A stretch of 64,000 nucleotides of DNA from Psettodes erumei. Its lineage: Eukaryota; Chordata; Actinopteri; Pleuronectiformes; Psettodidae. Made by a program: the position numbers and the translations under genes. Within the stretch, counting starts at the first letter, position 1. Each line of letters starts with the position of its first letter. This document shows, in pieces, positions 1 through 12,800 of the stretch. The notes beneath the pieces were generated by a model. That model was not told the DNA's origin. It was given only the letters and a program-made list of their open reading frames with translations, and made no database searches. Where the stretch lies: NCBI GenBank assembly GCA_016785225.1, contig JAFBJZ010000831.1:4226001-4290000 (forward strand). Reading direction: 5' to 3'.

Positions 1-757
1 GCTCTAAAAACCCACTGTACATTACCTGAGCAGAACCAAACAGCAGATTGTAACAGTTAGTCAGTGAGTAGTTGGTAAGCATCGTGTACCATTTAGCAGC
101 TTAAGAGCCAGATATTTCCCCCAGGAGTTGAGTGTTGGTGGAAACCAAAACAGAGCTAAAAGGAGAGTGAAGATTGGACGTACTAATCTCTGCAGAATGT
201 AAACAGTCTTCGAATTAATGTTGATCTTTATTTGCATAATTAAGCAACTATTTGTTAAGACATTAACCATATCATACTGTAAGTGGTTAATACATCAGCT
301 TAGTGTCGTGCTGCCATTGCAAGTTTAAGTGTTATTGATGCTTTAACTTGTTTGCATTTTATATCTGACGTCTCTGTTTCAGTACGTGATGTGTCAGTGC
401 CAAATTTCCACTTATGTCAAGCCCGAGCTTCCTGGCATGAAATAACAAGCACAGCTTTTGCTGCTACCTTGGTGCAGTTCTGTGGAAACATTCATGTACA
501 TCTGTCTCATGAGGCCCATGAAACAGAAGGGTTTTGTTCCAGCCAAAGACTACACCAGCTGATTTTGCTGATTAGCGCACCGTCAGTGGAAAGAGAACTA
601 ATCACTGCAATCAGCTACCTGTAGGGTTTGTTTGGAATGAAAACCTGCCAACTTTTAGGCCTCCGTAGCGCATAGGAAATGACAGGTGTCGAGGAGTGGG
701 TAGGTTATCCTTGTTTGTCCTTCATGTATTTATTTGACTGACATTGCCTCTACCCAG

Positions 758-3700
758 CTTGGCAGTGGGCAGACTCCCGGTGAGCTGCTGACCCCCTTGG
801 TCCTGAACTCCATCCTCAGCAAGGCCCTGCAGTACAGCTTACACGGGGACACCCCCTTGGCTGGCAACTTCACGTTTGCCCTTCGCTTCCTTCCTGAGAC
901 CTTTCACCCACATGCCCCCGACTCCCTCAACTGTCTGGAGCTACGGTACAAGGTCAGGCGGTGCATTTTAATGGAGTGAGTCACGCAGTGCATGCTTCCA
1001 TGGCTAGGCTTTTTTTTTTTTTTTTTTTTTAGCATGAGTGGCAGCAGGAATGTGACAACCTGTCATGTTTGACAAACTGCTCTGCGTATGGAAAATTAGC
1101 TTATCACGCACTTAATGGTTGATCCTTGTAGATGGATTGCAGTTGGGTCTTTTGGATGACATGCACAGTGACTAATGCTGCACATATTGTCCCCTGCTCT
1201 TGTTCCCGCCTGTGTTCGTCACCCTCCTGCCTCGCTCATGACTGTTCCCTTCCCCACGGAATCCCCATTTTCTGCCTTTCCTGAATCCTTCCTCACTTTT
1301 TTCCACATCTTTATCTCCTGCATCATGTATTTTGCTTCGCCGTTTCTCTCCCCATTTCTCTTCCCCATCCCTTTTTGCTTCTTCCCCCATTTCTCACCAC
1401 CTTCCACAACCCTCTCACTTCCTTTATCGTCTCTGCATTCACACCTCCCATCGCCTCATCCGTCACTCACCCTTTACCTGTTTTTCTCAACTCCTGTTTC
1501 ACTCTCCTTTTCTTTCTTTCACACTTGATCACTCACACCTTCTACACTTTCCCCCCCTTTGCCTTGGTATCTCCATCTCTCTTTCCTTTCCCTGTCATCT
1601 CCCAGGTGGACTGGCCATTGAACATCATCATCACGGACAGCTGCATGAACAAGTACAACCGTCTGTTCTCCTTCCTGCTGCAGCTCAAACACATGGTGTG
1701 GAGCCTCCGCGACGTCTGGTTCCACCTCAAGAGAACAGGTGAGAATTATGGGAGTAGTTGGTTCAGGCTCAGCTTGGACTCCACCTTACCTCTGAGAGGG
1801 ATGACTCAAGGTTCTTCCTGTTGTGCTTCAACCCTTTATGAAATATTCATAGAGGGGAAAGTTGCAGTTCCTTTATGTTTTATTTATACACAGCATATCT
1901 CATAGATACCAGTGGGATTGCTGTGTGCTTCACTGGCTTACATAGTATTGATCAACAAAAGTCTGTGGACAGACAACATCAATGGGTTTCCTGATGAGGA
2001 AGAAAACAACATATTAAAGTCGTAGAGGGATGTAAACCTCAGTGATTATAACATTAACATTCCTGATCGCATAGGGCAAATGTGGATATTACTTAATACA
2101 CGACTGAAAACAGATTTTTTTTTTACCATAAGCAGGACTAACCATGACCACGCTGAAACTACATGAGAAGACAATTAACCAAGGGCCAGTCTGTATCAAA
2201 GCTAAAGCTTCAACTATTTTTATTACTACTTACAGTGTATTGACTTTAGCCTAATTTTTTTTTTTTTAAATGACAAATAAAATTAATAAAAAGAAGACTC
2301 TTAACTCAATTTACATAGCAGTTTTATATTTTTATCATTTTCATAGTTACTAAAAAAACAGCACATGTAAGCAAAACATGTAAAAGTACTGATGCATGAG
2401 AGCATGAGCATGCGAGCACAAATTGCCTTTTTTCTTGCAAACGGTAAAATGAGACCCCAGATATGTTGTGTTTAAAATCATATGATACAGAAAAGCAGTA
2501 AATCATCACATTTGAGGTTCAGTAATGAGCAGAGGTTTGTTTTATGTCCTTGGAGGGCTGATCATGACTTGTTCTTTGCTTCTCCTTTTTCTTTCCTTCA
2601 GCGCTGGTGAAAGGTGCCGGTCGCTCAGTGCAGTTTCGTCAGCTGCAGCTCTACAGACATGAGATGCAGCATTTTGTCAAAGTGATACAGGGCTACATCG
2701 CCAACCAGATCCTGCAGGTGTCATGGAGCGAGTTCACAGCCAAGCTGGCCACTGCCAGTGACCTGGATGCCATCCACCGCACACATGCAGACTACCTCAA
2801 CAGAGCCATCTTCAGGTGAGGGCCGGTACTGCAATGTCCCTATTACATTATTTATTGAGGTCTTGCTTGCTGTCATTTCTGAACACAAAATAGTTGATAT
2901 ATGACACCTGTCCATTGTTGAAAATGTATGTGCCTCAGTTGGACGGACTGAAGAAGTCAAACCACACTCATGACATTTTGATTTTGTTAGTTTATTACGT
3001 TATTAGTATTTGACCTCACTTGATAGAATTTGTTGGTGTTGCTGCCTGACTTAAGTTGCATTAAATAAGAATTTTGTGACTGGTTTATATATCTACCCCA
3101 AATTGTCAAAATTCTTTATTAAAAATATATAAGAGGTGTTTTGAGTTTGGCCACTGTAACATCTAACATCTTATTTGAGAGTGTATAAAAATCTGATAAT
3201 TAACATAGGCACAAATCCATATTTTCTAATCAACTTTTTCTCATCTTAGCTAAACTTAAACCACTGCACCTGGGGAAAAATTGTTCCATATAATAATATT
3301 CTTTCTGAATTGGCTTGAATTTCCCCTGGGATCATTCAGGTTCAAGTCCAGTTGCTCTCAGATTTGTATTGAGCCCAACCTTTAAGTCAGTTTTTCAATT
3401 AATCACCATAGAAATTAATTGGAAAATAAGAATTGATTAAATAAATCCTTTCAACAGCAAAACCGGAAAATATTTCTCTGGTTCCAGCTCATTAAAGTTG
3501 AATATTTGCTGGTGTTTTCAGTTGTCTGTTATAAAACTGTTTTTTAAAAACTAATTTACGTTATTTATTAATTTGCCATTTTTGTTGTTGATTAATCGTT
3601 TGGTCAATGACAGATCAGAAAATGTCGGCATTGTCATTCGATGTGTTGCTTTTTCTCATCAACAGTCCAACACCTAAAGGTATTTCTTCATCTAAGCAGG

Positions 3701-5188
3701 AAAAAAACATTAATCCTTAAAATTGGCTTAAATGTTTTCTTTCAGTTAATGAACTAACAGTCAGAGCTTTGAGCTAATTAATAAACCAAGACAGTAATCA
3801 ATTGCAATCCTACTGGGTACTCCATTTTTATGAAGATTGGACCATTCCTATACAGAGGGACTTAAGTGTTGTAAACTTTTACAGACAGCAAAACTATAAA
3901 TTAAACCCAGCAGGAGTTTGGGCCGCAGTTGAAGTAGCACACTCTGCACCCATAATTTCATTTAAAATTGATTCAACCTCCTTGTAACAAGTTAATTAAA
4001 ATTCCAGTCGGATCGTTGGTTAACTTTTGAACCCAATGAATGATTTAATCTCAGTAGCAGAGGTCGTCACTATCACACTTTTCTGTGTAATTTCAGGCCG
4101 TCTGAAAAGTCATTTCAAAGTTCTTTGTCAAGTTTCCTAAACTTTGCTCTCTCGCTCTCTCTCTTTCTCTGGCGCCCCTGCTTACTCCCTCTTTCTCTTG
4201 CCTTTTCAGGGGTTTGCTGACAGAGAAAGCAGCTCCGGTCATGAACATCATCCACAGCATCTTCAGTCTGATCCTCAAGTTCCGGGCCCAGCTGATCGCA
4301 CAGCCCTGGGACAGCCAGCACGGGGAGGCAGTGCACCCCAGCTTCATTGCCATGCAGCAGTCGTACAATACCTTCAAATATTACTCTCACTTCCTCTTCA
4401 AAGGTGAGGATGCAGAATATTGTTTCACCTCTGACTTAATAAAAACGGAGTCTATTTCTGTGCATTCACTCACATTTAAATTCTGGGAGAGGATTATCGG
4501 AGTAAAGAAGTTCTGATCCCTGCTTGTGATAATTCTCTCGACACGTTTTTGTGGAGCAGTTTCATAACTATTCAGTTTTTCTCTGAGGAGGCAACAAAGA
4601 AATTAGATAAGCCCACCTAAATGATTTAAATTTGTATTCTGTATATTGTAATTGTTTAATACTGTGAAATTCAGTTAATTTAATTAAGCAGATTAAGTTG
4701 AAGTATAACATGTAGATGGCCTTTTTATTTTAAGATGCAAAACAGTTTCAAAGATTTCCAAATGTTTCAACATCAAGAGTCGTTTTTTTTTTTTTCAGTA
4801 AATGTGGCAGAAGAATTAAATTATCCACTGCATTTTAATGACTGGGAGACTAGCTTCCTTTGTACTTGGAATATTTGAGTTTTGCCATTTTTGCTGTGAT
4901 GAGGGACAGGGAAAATAAAAATTTCTGGTTCAGGTGAGCTGCAGATGATAATCTCCTTCTAGATTAGGCCTAATGACCTTAGAAATGATGTCAAGTATGC
5001 TAAACAAAAACCTTACAACAAAGCATTGTCTTTAAGTAATTTTGAATAACTTTCAATCTGAAAGCACCGATTTAATAAATGTCTCTCTTCTCTCAGTGGT
5101 GACCAAGCTGGTTAACCGAGGCTACCAGCCTCATCTGGAGGATTTCCTCCTTCGCATCAACTTCAACAACTACTACAAAGACTCCTGA
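758..5188 (+). CDS. tubgcp6: Gamma-tubulin complex component 6, C-terminal exons (partial gene)
   Basis: GCP6 is a subunit of the gamma-tubulin ring complex, which nucleates microtubules at centrosomes; its C-terminal GRIP2 domain contacts gamma-tubulin. Five coding exons are visible: 758-952, 1606-1738, 2602-2815, 4210-4403 and 5097-5188 (TGA 5186-5188). All have AG acceptors and GT donors, and the codon phases join without a break (0, 1, 2, 1), giving the last 275 residues. The product follows the vertebrate GCP6 C-terminus closely: it runs from the GQTPGELL segment through LELRYKVDWPLNI, MQHFVKVIQGYIANQIL and RGLLTEKAAPVMN to VTKLVNRGYQPHLEDFLLRI, ending NFNNYYKDS. This is the C-terminal half of GRIP2. 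The upstream exons (large N-terminal part, internal repeats) lie before position 1. Bases 1-757 read as intron; an acceptor-like site near 390 is not followed by GCP6-like protein. Identity is nearly certain; exon ends are by-eye calls. Confidence 0.96.
953..1605 (+). other. tubgcp6 intron with T-run and long pyrimidine tract
   Basis: This intron holds a run of 21 T at 1010-1030. From about 1190 to 1605 the + strand is strongly C/T biased, leading straight into the acceptor at 1605. The bias keeps stop codons rare and creates several open frames on both strands. These are low-complexity artefacts; none resembles a protein. Confidence 0.7.
2816..4209 (+). other. tubgcp6 intron carrying a dispersed-repeat relic
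   Basis: A 1.4-kb intron between the exon ending ...NRAIFR and the one beginning GLLTEK. It is AT-rich. Roughly 3400-3690 resembles a very common teleost dispersed repeat and is described separately. Just before the acceptor, 4141-4205 is a CT-rich tract. No additional exon is seen. Confidence 0.6.
3400..3690. repeat. Relic of a common teleost dispersed repeat
   Basis: Two signatures that I associate with one abundant teleost repeat are present. One is a 'ctggttccagct...gaatatttgctgg' segment near 3479-3513; the other is 'gattaatcgtttggtcaatga' with 'cagaaaatg' near 3590-3625. In the consensus I remember these lie on opposite strands, but here both read on +, so this may be two fragments or a rearranged copy. 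A second, better ordered relic of the same family lies at 42835-43025. The family call is from memory. Confidence 0.45.
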
Positions 5189-5610
5189 GTTGTGTGCTGC
5201 TGTGTGTAAGTTGTACAAGAGCTCAATGTCTCACTTCCATGTAAGACATGCTGTTTATCAGTTGCAACATTGTGTATTGTGAGTGTTTACATTTTTAGAA
5301 TCCCTTTTTAAAACAAAATACAGGTGATCAGATGTATATAATTCAGTTGTTCAGGCCTTCATTTCAGTGTGCATGGATTTGACATTGAAACCCCATTAGG
5401 CAACCCACATCAGTGTGCCGGATTACTTACCTGTGTGCTTGATTAATTGGACTGCCTCTATAATTATATGCTGCCAAAGTTTGCAATTGAGATGAAGCTA
5501 ACGCCTACTGTAATGCCTCCAGTGTTCAGCTGTGCTTCCAGCTGTGTCAATTTTAAGTGCATATAAATGAAATGTCAACTATGTAAATACTGAAGGACAA
5601 TGCTTAATTT

Positions 5611-5616
5611 AATAAA
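5611..5616 (+). terminator. tubgcp6: Poly(A) signal AATAAA, probable tubgcp6 3' end
   Basis: A canonical AATAAA lies 423 bases after the tubgcp6 stop codon and is the best signal before the convergent gene begins. It implies a 3' UTR of about 440-450 bases. Confidence 0.65.
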
Positions 5617-5698
5617 TGCTCTATTCTTCAAAGTTGCTCTTAAAAGTTATTTTATGATGAAGAAATGACAAAAATATGTTTAAGAAAAAAAAGACATA

Positions 5699-5704
5699 TT
5701 TATT
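5699..5704 (-). terminator. appl2: Poly(A) signal AATAAA on the minus strand, candidate appl2 3' end
   Basis: TTTATT on the + strand reads AATAAA on the minus strand, about 1.18 kb after the appl2 stop codon. Another minus-strand AATAAA lies near 5845-5850, so the true end is uncertain. If this one is used, the appl2 and tubgcp6 cleavage sites nearly meet. Confidence 0.4.
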
Positions 5705-6884
5705 AAAGATTGCATGTTAACAGTGGTTTTAGAAAACTAGGACAAATTAAGTGCGAAGCCTTATGGGTAGCAGATTCTGTCAACTATTTACAGAAAGAGA
5801 CAGAGAACAAGGAAAGAAAATGTATTCCTTGTTATATTACGGGAATTTATTTTCTACACCATGGGTTCGGGAATTTTTCCTGACAATGCACAACTTACAA
5901 AGCAAAAATATCAGCTCTATGCAGCCCAGCTGTGATAAGTCTGATGTGCTGTTCTTGACTTCAGTTCAGTTGGAAAATCTCTTGTCATAGTATTCTTATT
6001 CTCATAGCAGGCAAATTGTTGCTGTAGCCACAAGGTGTAATTATTTAGTAACAAGTCAAGTCTTGTGAAATCCATTTAGTTAGTAAGTAACCTCATGGTG
6101 CAGAAAGAACACAACATAGTTTAATCACTCATGCCTACTGTTTCCACTGCTTCAAGACACATACGGTCACACTGACTACTGATAATTAACAAGCAATGCA
6201 AGAGTCACTGCCCTGCAGACATGGTTTTGATTTAACCTATTTTAAGTTCTTCATTGTCTTAGAACTTTCACATTTCTGTGCATTTTGCAGCCATTAACTG
6301 TTATTATTTAACAGTTATAAACCTTGGAAGTGCAATATATTTTTCAGTACATGACCAATAAGAAGTAGTTGCACGGGAGACTTGAGTAGTTGCATGCGAG
6401 TTAACATGTGAAACAAAGTATAGGAATAAATTCTCCAGACTTCACTATGTAAACCTAAAAATAAACCTAAACTGAAGCAAATGATTCACCACCTTCGTTT
6501 GGATGGTGTGGATATTAAGACAAAAAAACACAATCAGTACCTATATACTGTCCCTTTTGATGCAAGAACCACCCACAGTGGTGTAAAAGCAAAGACTCCA
6601 AGTCCAAAGACCCATGCTCCAGTTTTAACTGTGGAAAAGCAGATCTAATGGAGCACCCATGAGATATGCTTTTAGGTCTGGGCAACCCCCTGCCAATGTC
6701 TTCCTCTTTTGTCAGCAAAAAACACTGCAGATCTAGTGGAAGAGAACTACACTCTCTAATATGGGTATTACAGTACCAGTGTTAGGGCACAGGGTTCAAG
6801 ATGAAACCTTCATCCAGGGAAAACCTTTTCTCCTGGTTAAAAGTCAGATTGTGGCCCTGGTCTTGTTTTTGGTCCTGACTGGTA
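5705..6884 (-). other. appl2: Probable 3' UTR of appl2
   Basis: About 1.2 kb of non-coding, AT-rich DNA directly downstream of the appl2 stop codon on the minus strand. No splice-flanked coding segment or known RNA gene was seen. The small open frames here have no family resemblance and are judged accidental. Confidence 0.5.
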
Positions 6885-9800
6885 CTACGCCTCAGACTCC
6901 AGGTCTTCTTGTCCTGCTCCATTGGTCATGTCGCCCGTCTCGGGCTCCAGCAGCAGGAACTTGCCATCATTGGTAAGTGGCATGTTTTTCATCAGCTGGG
7001 CCAAGGCCTCAGGGTCCTGGTAAAAGGAATGGGGAAAAACAGCATTGTTCTCTTGCATTTTTTGACATAGTATACTTTTGAGGTTCTTTAATATGTTATA
7101 CCATGATGTTTTACATTTTCACGACATGACATTTTGTTGTGTTTTTTATGACATACTGTCGTATGACTTTCTGCATTTTTGCAGCGTACTATACGATGGC
7201 TTTTTTGCATTTATTGAGATGTACTGATATTTTTATACCATACTTTACTGGTTTTGCATTTTTAAGACATAATTTACTGTGACGTTTTTATGACAAACTA
7301 CACTGACATTTTTTTTTTGCATTTTTAAGATATATTGTACTATGAAGTGTTCATGAAACAGTAGTGTAGGCATCAAGCCTGTTGATACGTACATTATTTC
7401 GTTTCTATAGCATACTCTACTATACCATGTCTTTCACTTTTTAGGACATAACATACCACGGCATTTTTTTGCATGTTTCAACATCTTATTCTTTGATATT
7501 TTTTTTCATCATTTTTGTGGATTTTTGTTTATGCTTTCTGCTACATACTAAACTATGAGGATAAGAAATTAAAAAGTCATGAAAAATACCATTGTATAGT
7601 ATCACAAAAATATATCATGTTCATCATTATATCACATTATTGTAAGGCGTAAAAAGATGAAGAAAAATGTCATATTGTAGTAAGGTAATAAAAACAACTT
7701 CATCGGAAAAAAACCCCAAAAAACCCAACAACATTAAATGCAATAGCAGTTCTCATTATGTGTCCAGATGATGGTGTTACCTTCTTGGCTTCTGTGATGT
7801 CCTTTGCCAAGCTTATGGTGTAACATATCTGTGAAAAAAGATAAAAAGATGAACTTCAATACACATGTGGGCCCCTCCATGACAAAACGTCAGTGTTTGG
7901 AGTATCAACCTTTTCACCCTCTGTGTTGCTCTCAAAGATGAAGGCGCTAAATGAGGGTTCTCCCTCCCCATCTCCATCACTCCAATCTCTGCCTTCCACC
8001 ACAAATCCCATCAGCCTCCCGTTCTCTTGATGGGCTGCAAACTGACACACCTCTCCAAGCTGGAACTGAGAAGTGTGCAGTGTTGAGAGAAGTCAGGAGG
8101 GGTGAGGGGGGAGAGATTACAGTGAACATGACTGAGCCTTAACCTATAACAGAAGAGATTCTTCAGTAAATACTGATTCAGTGTTTCATGATACTTACAC
8201 TGAGTCTTGTAACTTGAGTCTGAGGGTCAATCAACCTATTGTGAAGACAAATTAGAGGCAGGAATTTAAAAACTTAATGCTTTGGCTTTGACCAGCGAAC
8301 AATTTTTATGAGGCAACATCTTGGCATCTGTATCTGTTAGCAACTTTTAACATAACAATTTTCTGGGACAATCCCTAACAAAGTGACTTGTCCTTAGTGT
8401 CTGATCAAATGCGTATCCTCATTTTCTCTGACTTTCTCTGAATATCTCTCACACATGGACAAACTTTAGACAAATGTGAAAATCAGTCACAGGTTTGTCA
8501 GGTTTTGTTTGATAACCTGAGTAGTGCACAAAAGAGTGCTTTGTTGTAGGTGTTTATGCTTTGATGAGGCCTCAGAGGGTTCTTGCTCCAAGGTCCCTCT
8601 CACTTAAATTCTCCAGAACATGATCTACAGCAAACGTTTAGCATCAGCCATCAATGACTGACCCTGCTTACCTTGAGACAGACAGTATTACAGGCAAGTC
8701 AGACTTTATCGGTCATTTTTTCATAATACCATTTCTTGTGCACAAGGACCTAAAAGTATATACATTTGTTAAAATGTAATTCTATTTAAAGTATTAGTAA
8801 CTGTAGTAAAGTACAACATTTTTTAACTGCAATTTGATTTCCCTGTAGAAATACACAGTGAGGGGAGGCCACCAGTAATTATGGTCCAAAATACAATGTA
8901 TTAAACAGTGTAGTACATTTAATTGTAAAGACAGGTTTAACCAAAATTAAATGAATTTCTCACTATCACTGATAAAATTGTGAGGCTGTGTGGCAGTTGA
9001 AACTGCAAGAAGGTTATAAGCTATAAACTGTACCTGAGGCTACTGCTGGTGACCATGAGGTGGGACTCTGTAGTCCTGAAGATGTTGTGGATGGCACGGG
9101 CAGCCAGCACCTGCCTCATGGCCTCATAGATTACTTCCGGATTATCACCACAGCGAACCGCCATGGAGCCCAGGAAGCGCACAGCGAATACCTGCTGCAG
9201 GAGGGAGTCTACAAACATCGCCCACACACATAAACATGTTGGCAACACAGGACACACAAACTTGTGCAGGAGAGTAACTCAAATTACACAAACACACACA
9301 TAAAAGGGGTTAAAAACAGTGTTTGAGAGACATAAGGTGGAACAATTAAGATGCACATGGACATTGAAAATGGTTACCGTCACTTTCTGTGGAACAGTCA
9401 TCTTCTGTTTCTCCAAACGGATTTGTGCGTCTACAGGGAAGGGAGCACAAACCCCAGCAAAAAACTAATTAAACTCCTGCACTGAGCCATTAAGAACCAT
9501 CTAGCTTCCTGGAAATAATATAACCTCTATGAAGCTAACTTTCAGGAAATTTGCATCATTGCCCACCAGTACCTTTTCCTCAGAAACATGCACCCACACA
9601 AACTTCCTGTCCCAGTCGCCTGCTCACCTCCCTCCAGATCGGTTCTGGTCCTGAAACTCAGAGGCAGGCAGCATGATGTCAAACTGAATGGGTGTCCCAG
9701 GGGCTATCAGATCTTCTGGTTCGGGAGCAGCCCCCGTCTCCTGGGAACTGCTGCTGGTAGTATGGATTCCTCCTGGCTTCGCTCTGAGGCAGACAGAATC

Positions 9801-12800
9801 GATGAAAGAATTACTACCATGTAAAAAAAACATGTCATAGTATAGAAAGTAATGAAAATTTCTTGAAAATAATGAATAGTATAGAAAGACATAAAATGTA
9901 ATGAAATATAATAGGATAAGGCATAAACATGTTATAAATAATGTCATACTATTAAAAGGCTTACAATCATCATAAAAAATGCTTTAGTGGAAAAAATGTC
10001 AGTATATTAAGTAGGAGACTAATACTAATTTTAGAACCAACACAACAAATTCTTGAGATGGGTGGAAAATATTGTGTGTTCCAATTTTGCATTGATATCA
10101 TGCACAGGTGCTCAGATGTTGTGTCTGACTTCTTAAACAGCTACTTATACCAAAGAATGTTCAACATTATTATCCATTCCCAACCAATTCTGACTGTTCA
10201 AACGATGGAGTCCAAGCCTGCACTGCTGACATGCAATGACAGATTATGTAACGGTTCCATTTGTAAATCATTCCAAGCATCATTTTGTGCATTTTAGGTT
10301 CTGTCTTAGGTTTTTATATAGACACATTTTGTAAAACATACATGCCAATACATATATATCAGTGATAGACCTGTGATTTAAGATTTAACATGTTGGCTTA
10401 CTACTGGCTTTTACTTACACAAATAATCTGTGTAGTACTGCCACAAACATGAACTTTGCAATTTTGTTCATAAAATCTTAAATCATTCTGGTATAGGATG
10501 TGTATAATTTGATACCAACCACAAGCCAGTTACTACATGTACTTCACCATGACTTCTTAGGATCAAAAACTAGTTTTGGTGCACCTGTTATATTATAGAC
10601 AAATATTTTATATATAATATCATATAATCAATATACTGTTTACACAATAGTCTAAAGATAAAGCATTACTGTAATTAACAGTGAAGGTAAAGACCTACTA
10701 AAGGCACAGTGTTGCATTTCTTTGTTAATATTACCTAAAGGGCAAACTAATGAACAAGTCTCCAAAAACTAAATATATTTCTTTTAGGGGTGCTGACAGT
10801 GGGAGAATGGAACTAATTATTCTAAACTTTCATAAGGGGACATGCCTGACCTGTCAGGGTTGGGGGAGCCTTCTTGTCTCTTCTCAAAGCTGGTGATTGG
10901 AGTAACAGCCTGGATGGCAGTTTGGTTCAGTCGAATGGCCACAGCCTAATAAGAAAAAACAATGGACATTGCAGCATCTTTACATCAGCAGACAAGTTAT
11001 TTAAACAAGTTTTAAAAATGTGAAGCTACACCTTTATATATATATATATATAAATATAATACCATATATATATATATATATATAATACCAAGTTATTACC
11101 TTACTGCTAACTATTTCTCTACAGTATCTAAACCTTCTTTTTGCCCTGTGTACCAGAAGGTCTGTTCATCTGCATCAGTCCCTCAAAAATACATAGCATG
11201 GCTGTTCCTGGTTTGTTTAAGTAACGAAAATGATTGAGGGTCTGTCATCAAAAGGGGGCTGTCTTGCCATTTCTGAATATTCATTCAGGGTAGTCCTTTG
11301 CCAAGATACAACAGGAGCTAATAAATCTATTAGTGTTCACTGGCATGTAATTATATGAGCAAAAACAATCCTAATGACAAAGCAAGTTGGACTGTAAATT
11401 GAAATGTGAAGGAAAAGAGGGTGCTATATCTCAAGAATTTATTAGAGAGCATGTTTGCTCTCCAGACCGAGTTGTTCAAGTCTATTTAGCAGTAACAACA
11501 TCTCCAGTGTTTGATTGCTTTAAATTAAACAATTAACACAGGTCACGAAGAGATGAAATGAGACAAAGGAGGGACGCAGAATACAGATCACCAACCAGGC
11601 ATCTGTTTGTATACAAATGAGGGTCCATGAGTTCATTCAGAGACAAAATGAGGGCAATGACAACAACTTTCAACAACTAGTTAAACGAGATAAGCTGTGT
11701 GAGTCTCTATTTGCAGCAGGTATATGTGTATGAGTCCTACCTGATGATTCCTACAGTGGAACAGAAAATGTACAGTACTTTTCCACTATTTGGGAAAACA
11801 CTGTACCTTTGCTCCTGAGGTGACAAACATGTCATTTCCAGTCATTTGCACCTAACAGTTGTGACACCCTCTGATGATCAATATCTGATATCTCTAATTA
11901 CTACATGATAAACTCTCATGTGAATATCATGAAGGGAAAAAGTGTGAGAGAGACAGTACATTTGGACACAACTACAGTCTGTTGGCTGACAATGGCTGGA
12001 GAATCTACAGGAGGATGTTAATTCGTTAAACATGCAAAGGAAAGGGACCTGAAAAGGAGTCAAGGCGAGGACAGGTTTGAGACACTTCAGAGAAAAGAGG
12101 GAGGGTGGAAACAATGCCTTTAGTATGTGTCTTAAAGAATAATTTTCCAGTATTGTGTCTAATTAAGAGAGAAAAGATTTTTTTTAAAATCACAACAGCA
12201 TGGGAAAAGGTTTAACAAAAAAAAAACAATGAAATGTTTTGAGTTTGGTTTGGGTTTCTTTAAGATTCTTTCTTCCAATGATTGCTGAGATGGAACATTT
12301 ACCTCTGGGTTGTCAGTCAGGTAGATCTGTCTTGAGATGTTGTTCACAGTGCAAATCCACTGAGAAAGAAACACAGACATACACATTAGGACTTCCTCTG
12401 GCTCTCAAACAAGAGCCGCCTGAAACCATTTGACTGATACCGGCTGTGACAGGCCTGTCTGAAGTGTCCAAGCACAAAACCAAACATGAAAACCACACAA
12501 ATGAGTCTTGACAGCCCCTCCACTGTTCTGTGACAAATACTTGTTGCAGCAGATCATCATTGGGATGAAGATGCAAAGCAATAAAGTCAATCAAACACAG
12601 CTGTTTGAACAGCCTTTTCCACACTTACTTCTTCATACTCCTTTTTGCTCTCAGCTTGCAGAATCATTGACCTGCAGTCATCAATGACAATGAAGAGCAT
12701 TAAATGAAATACATCCAATAGCTCTTTACGTATTTGTGCGATACTCCCATTGCCGGATATGAAGCAAATGTACATACGTTTTGCCAGAGGGGGAGGTTAT

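Noticed and set aside
1175..1905. Several long open frames on both strands near 1.2-1.9 kb
   Set aside because: They are caused by pyrimidine bias in an intron; only 1606-1738 is a real exon (tubgcp6).
3335..3355. GGTTCAAGTCC, a match to the RNA polymerase III B box, considered as a tRNA or SINE head
   Set aside because: No A box at the right distance and no cloverleaf could be drawn; no tRNA gene was found in the window.
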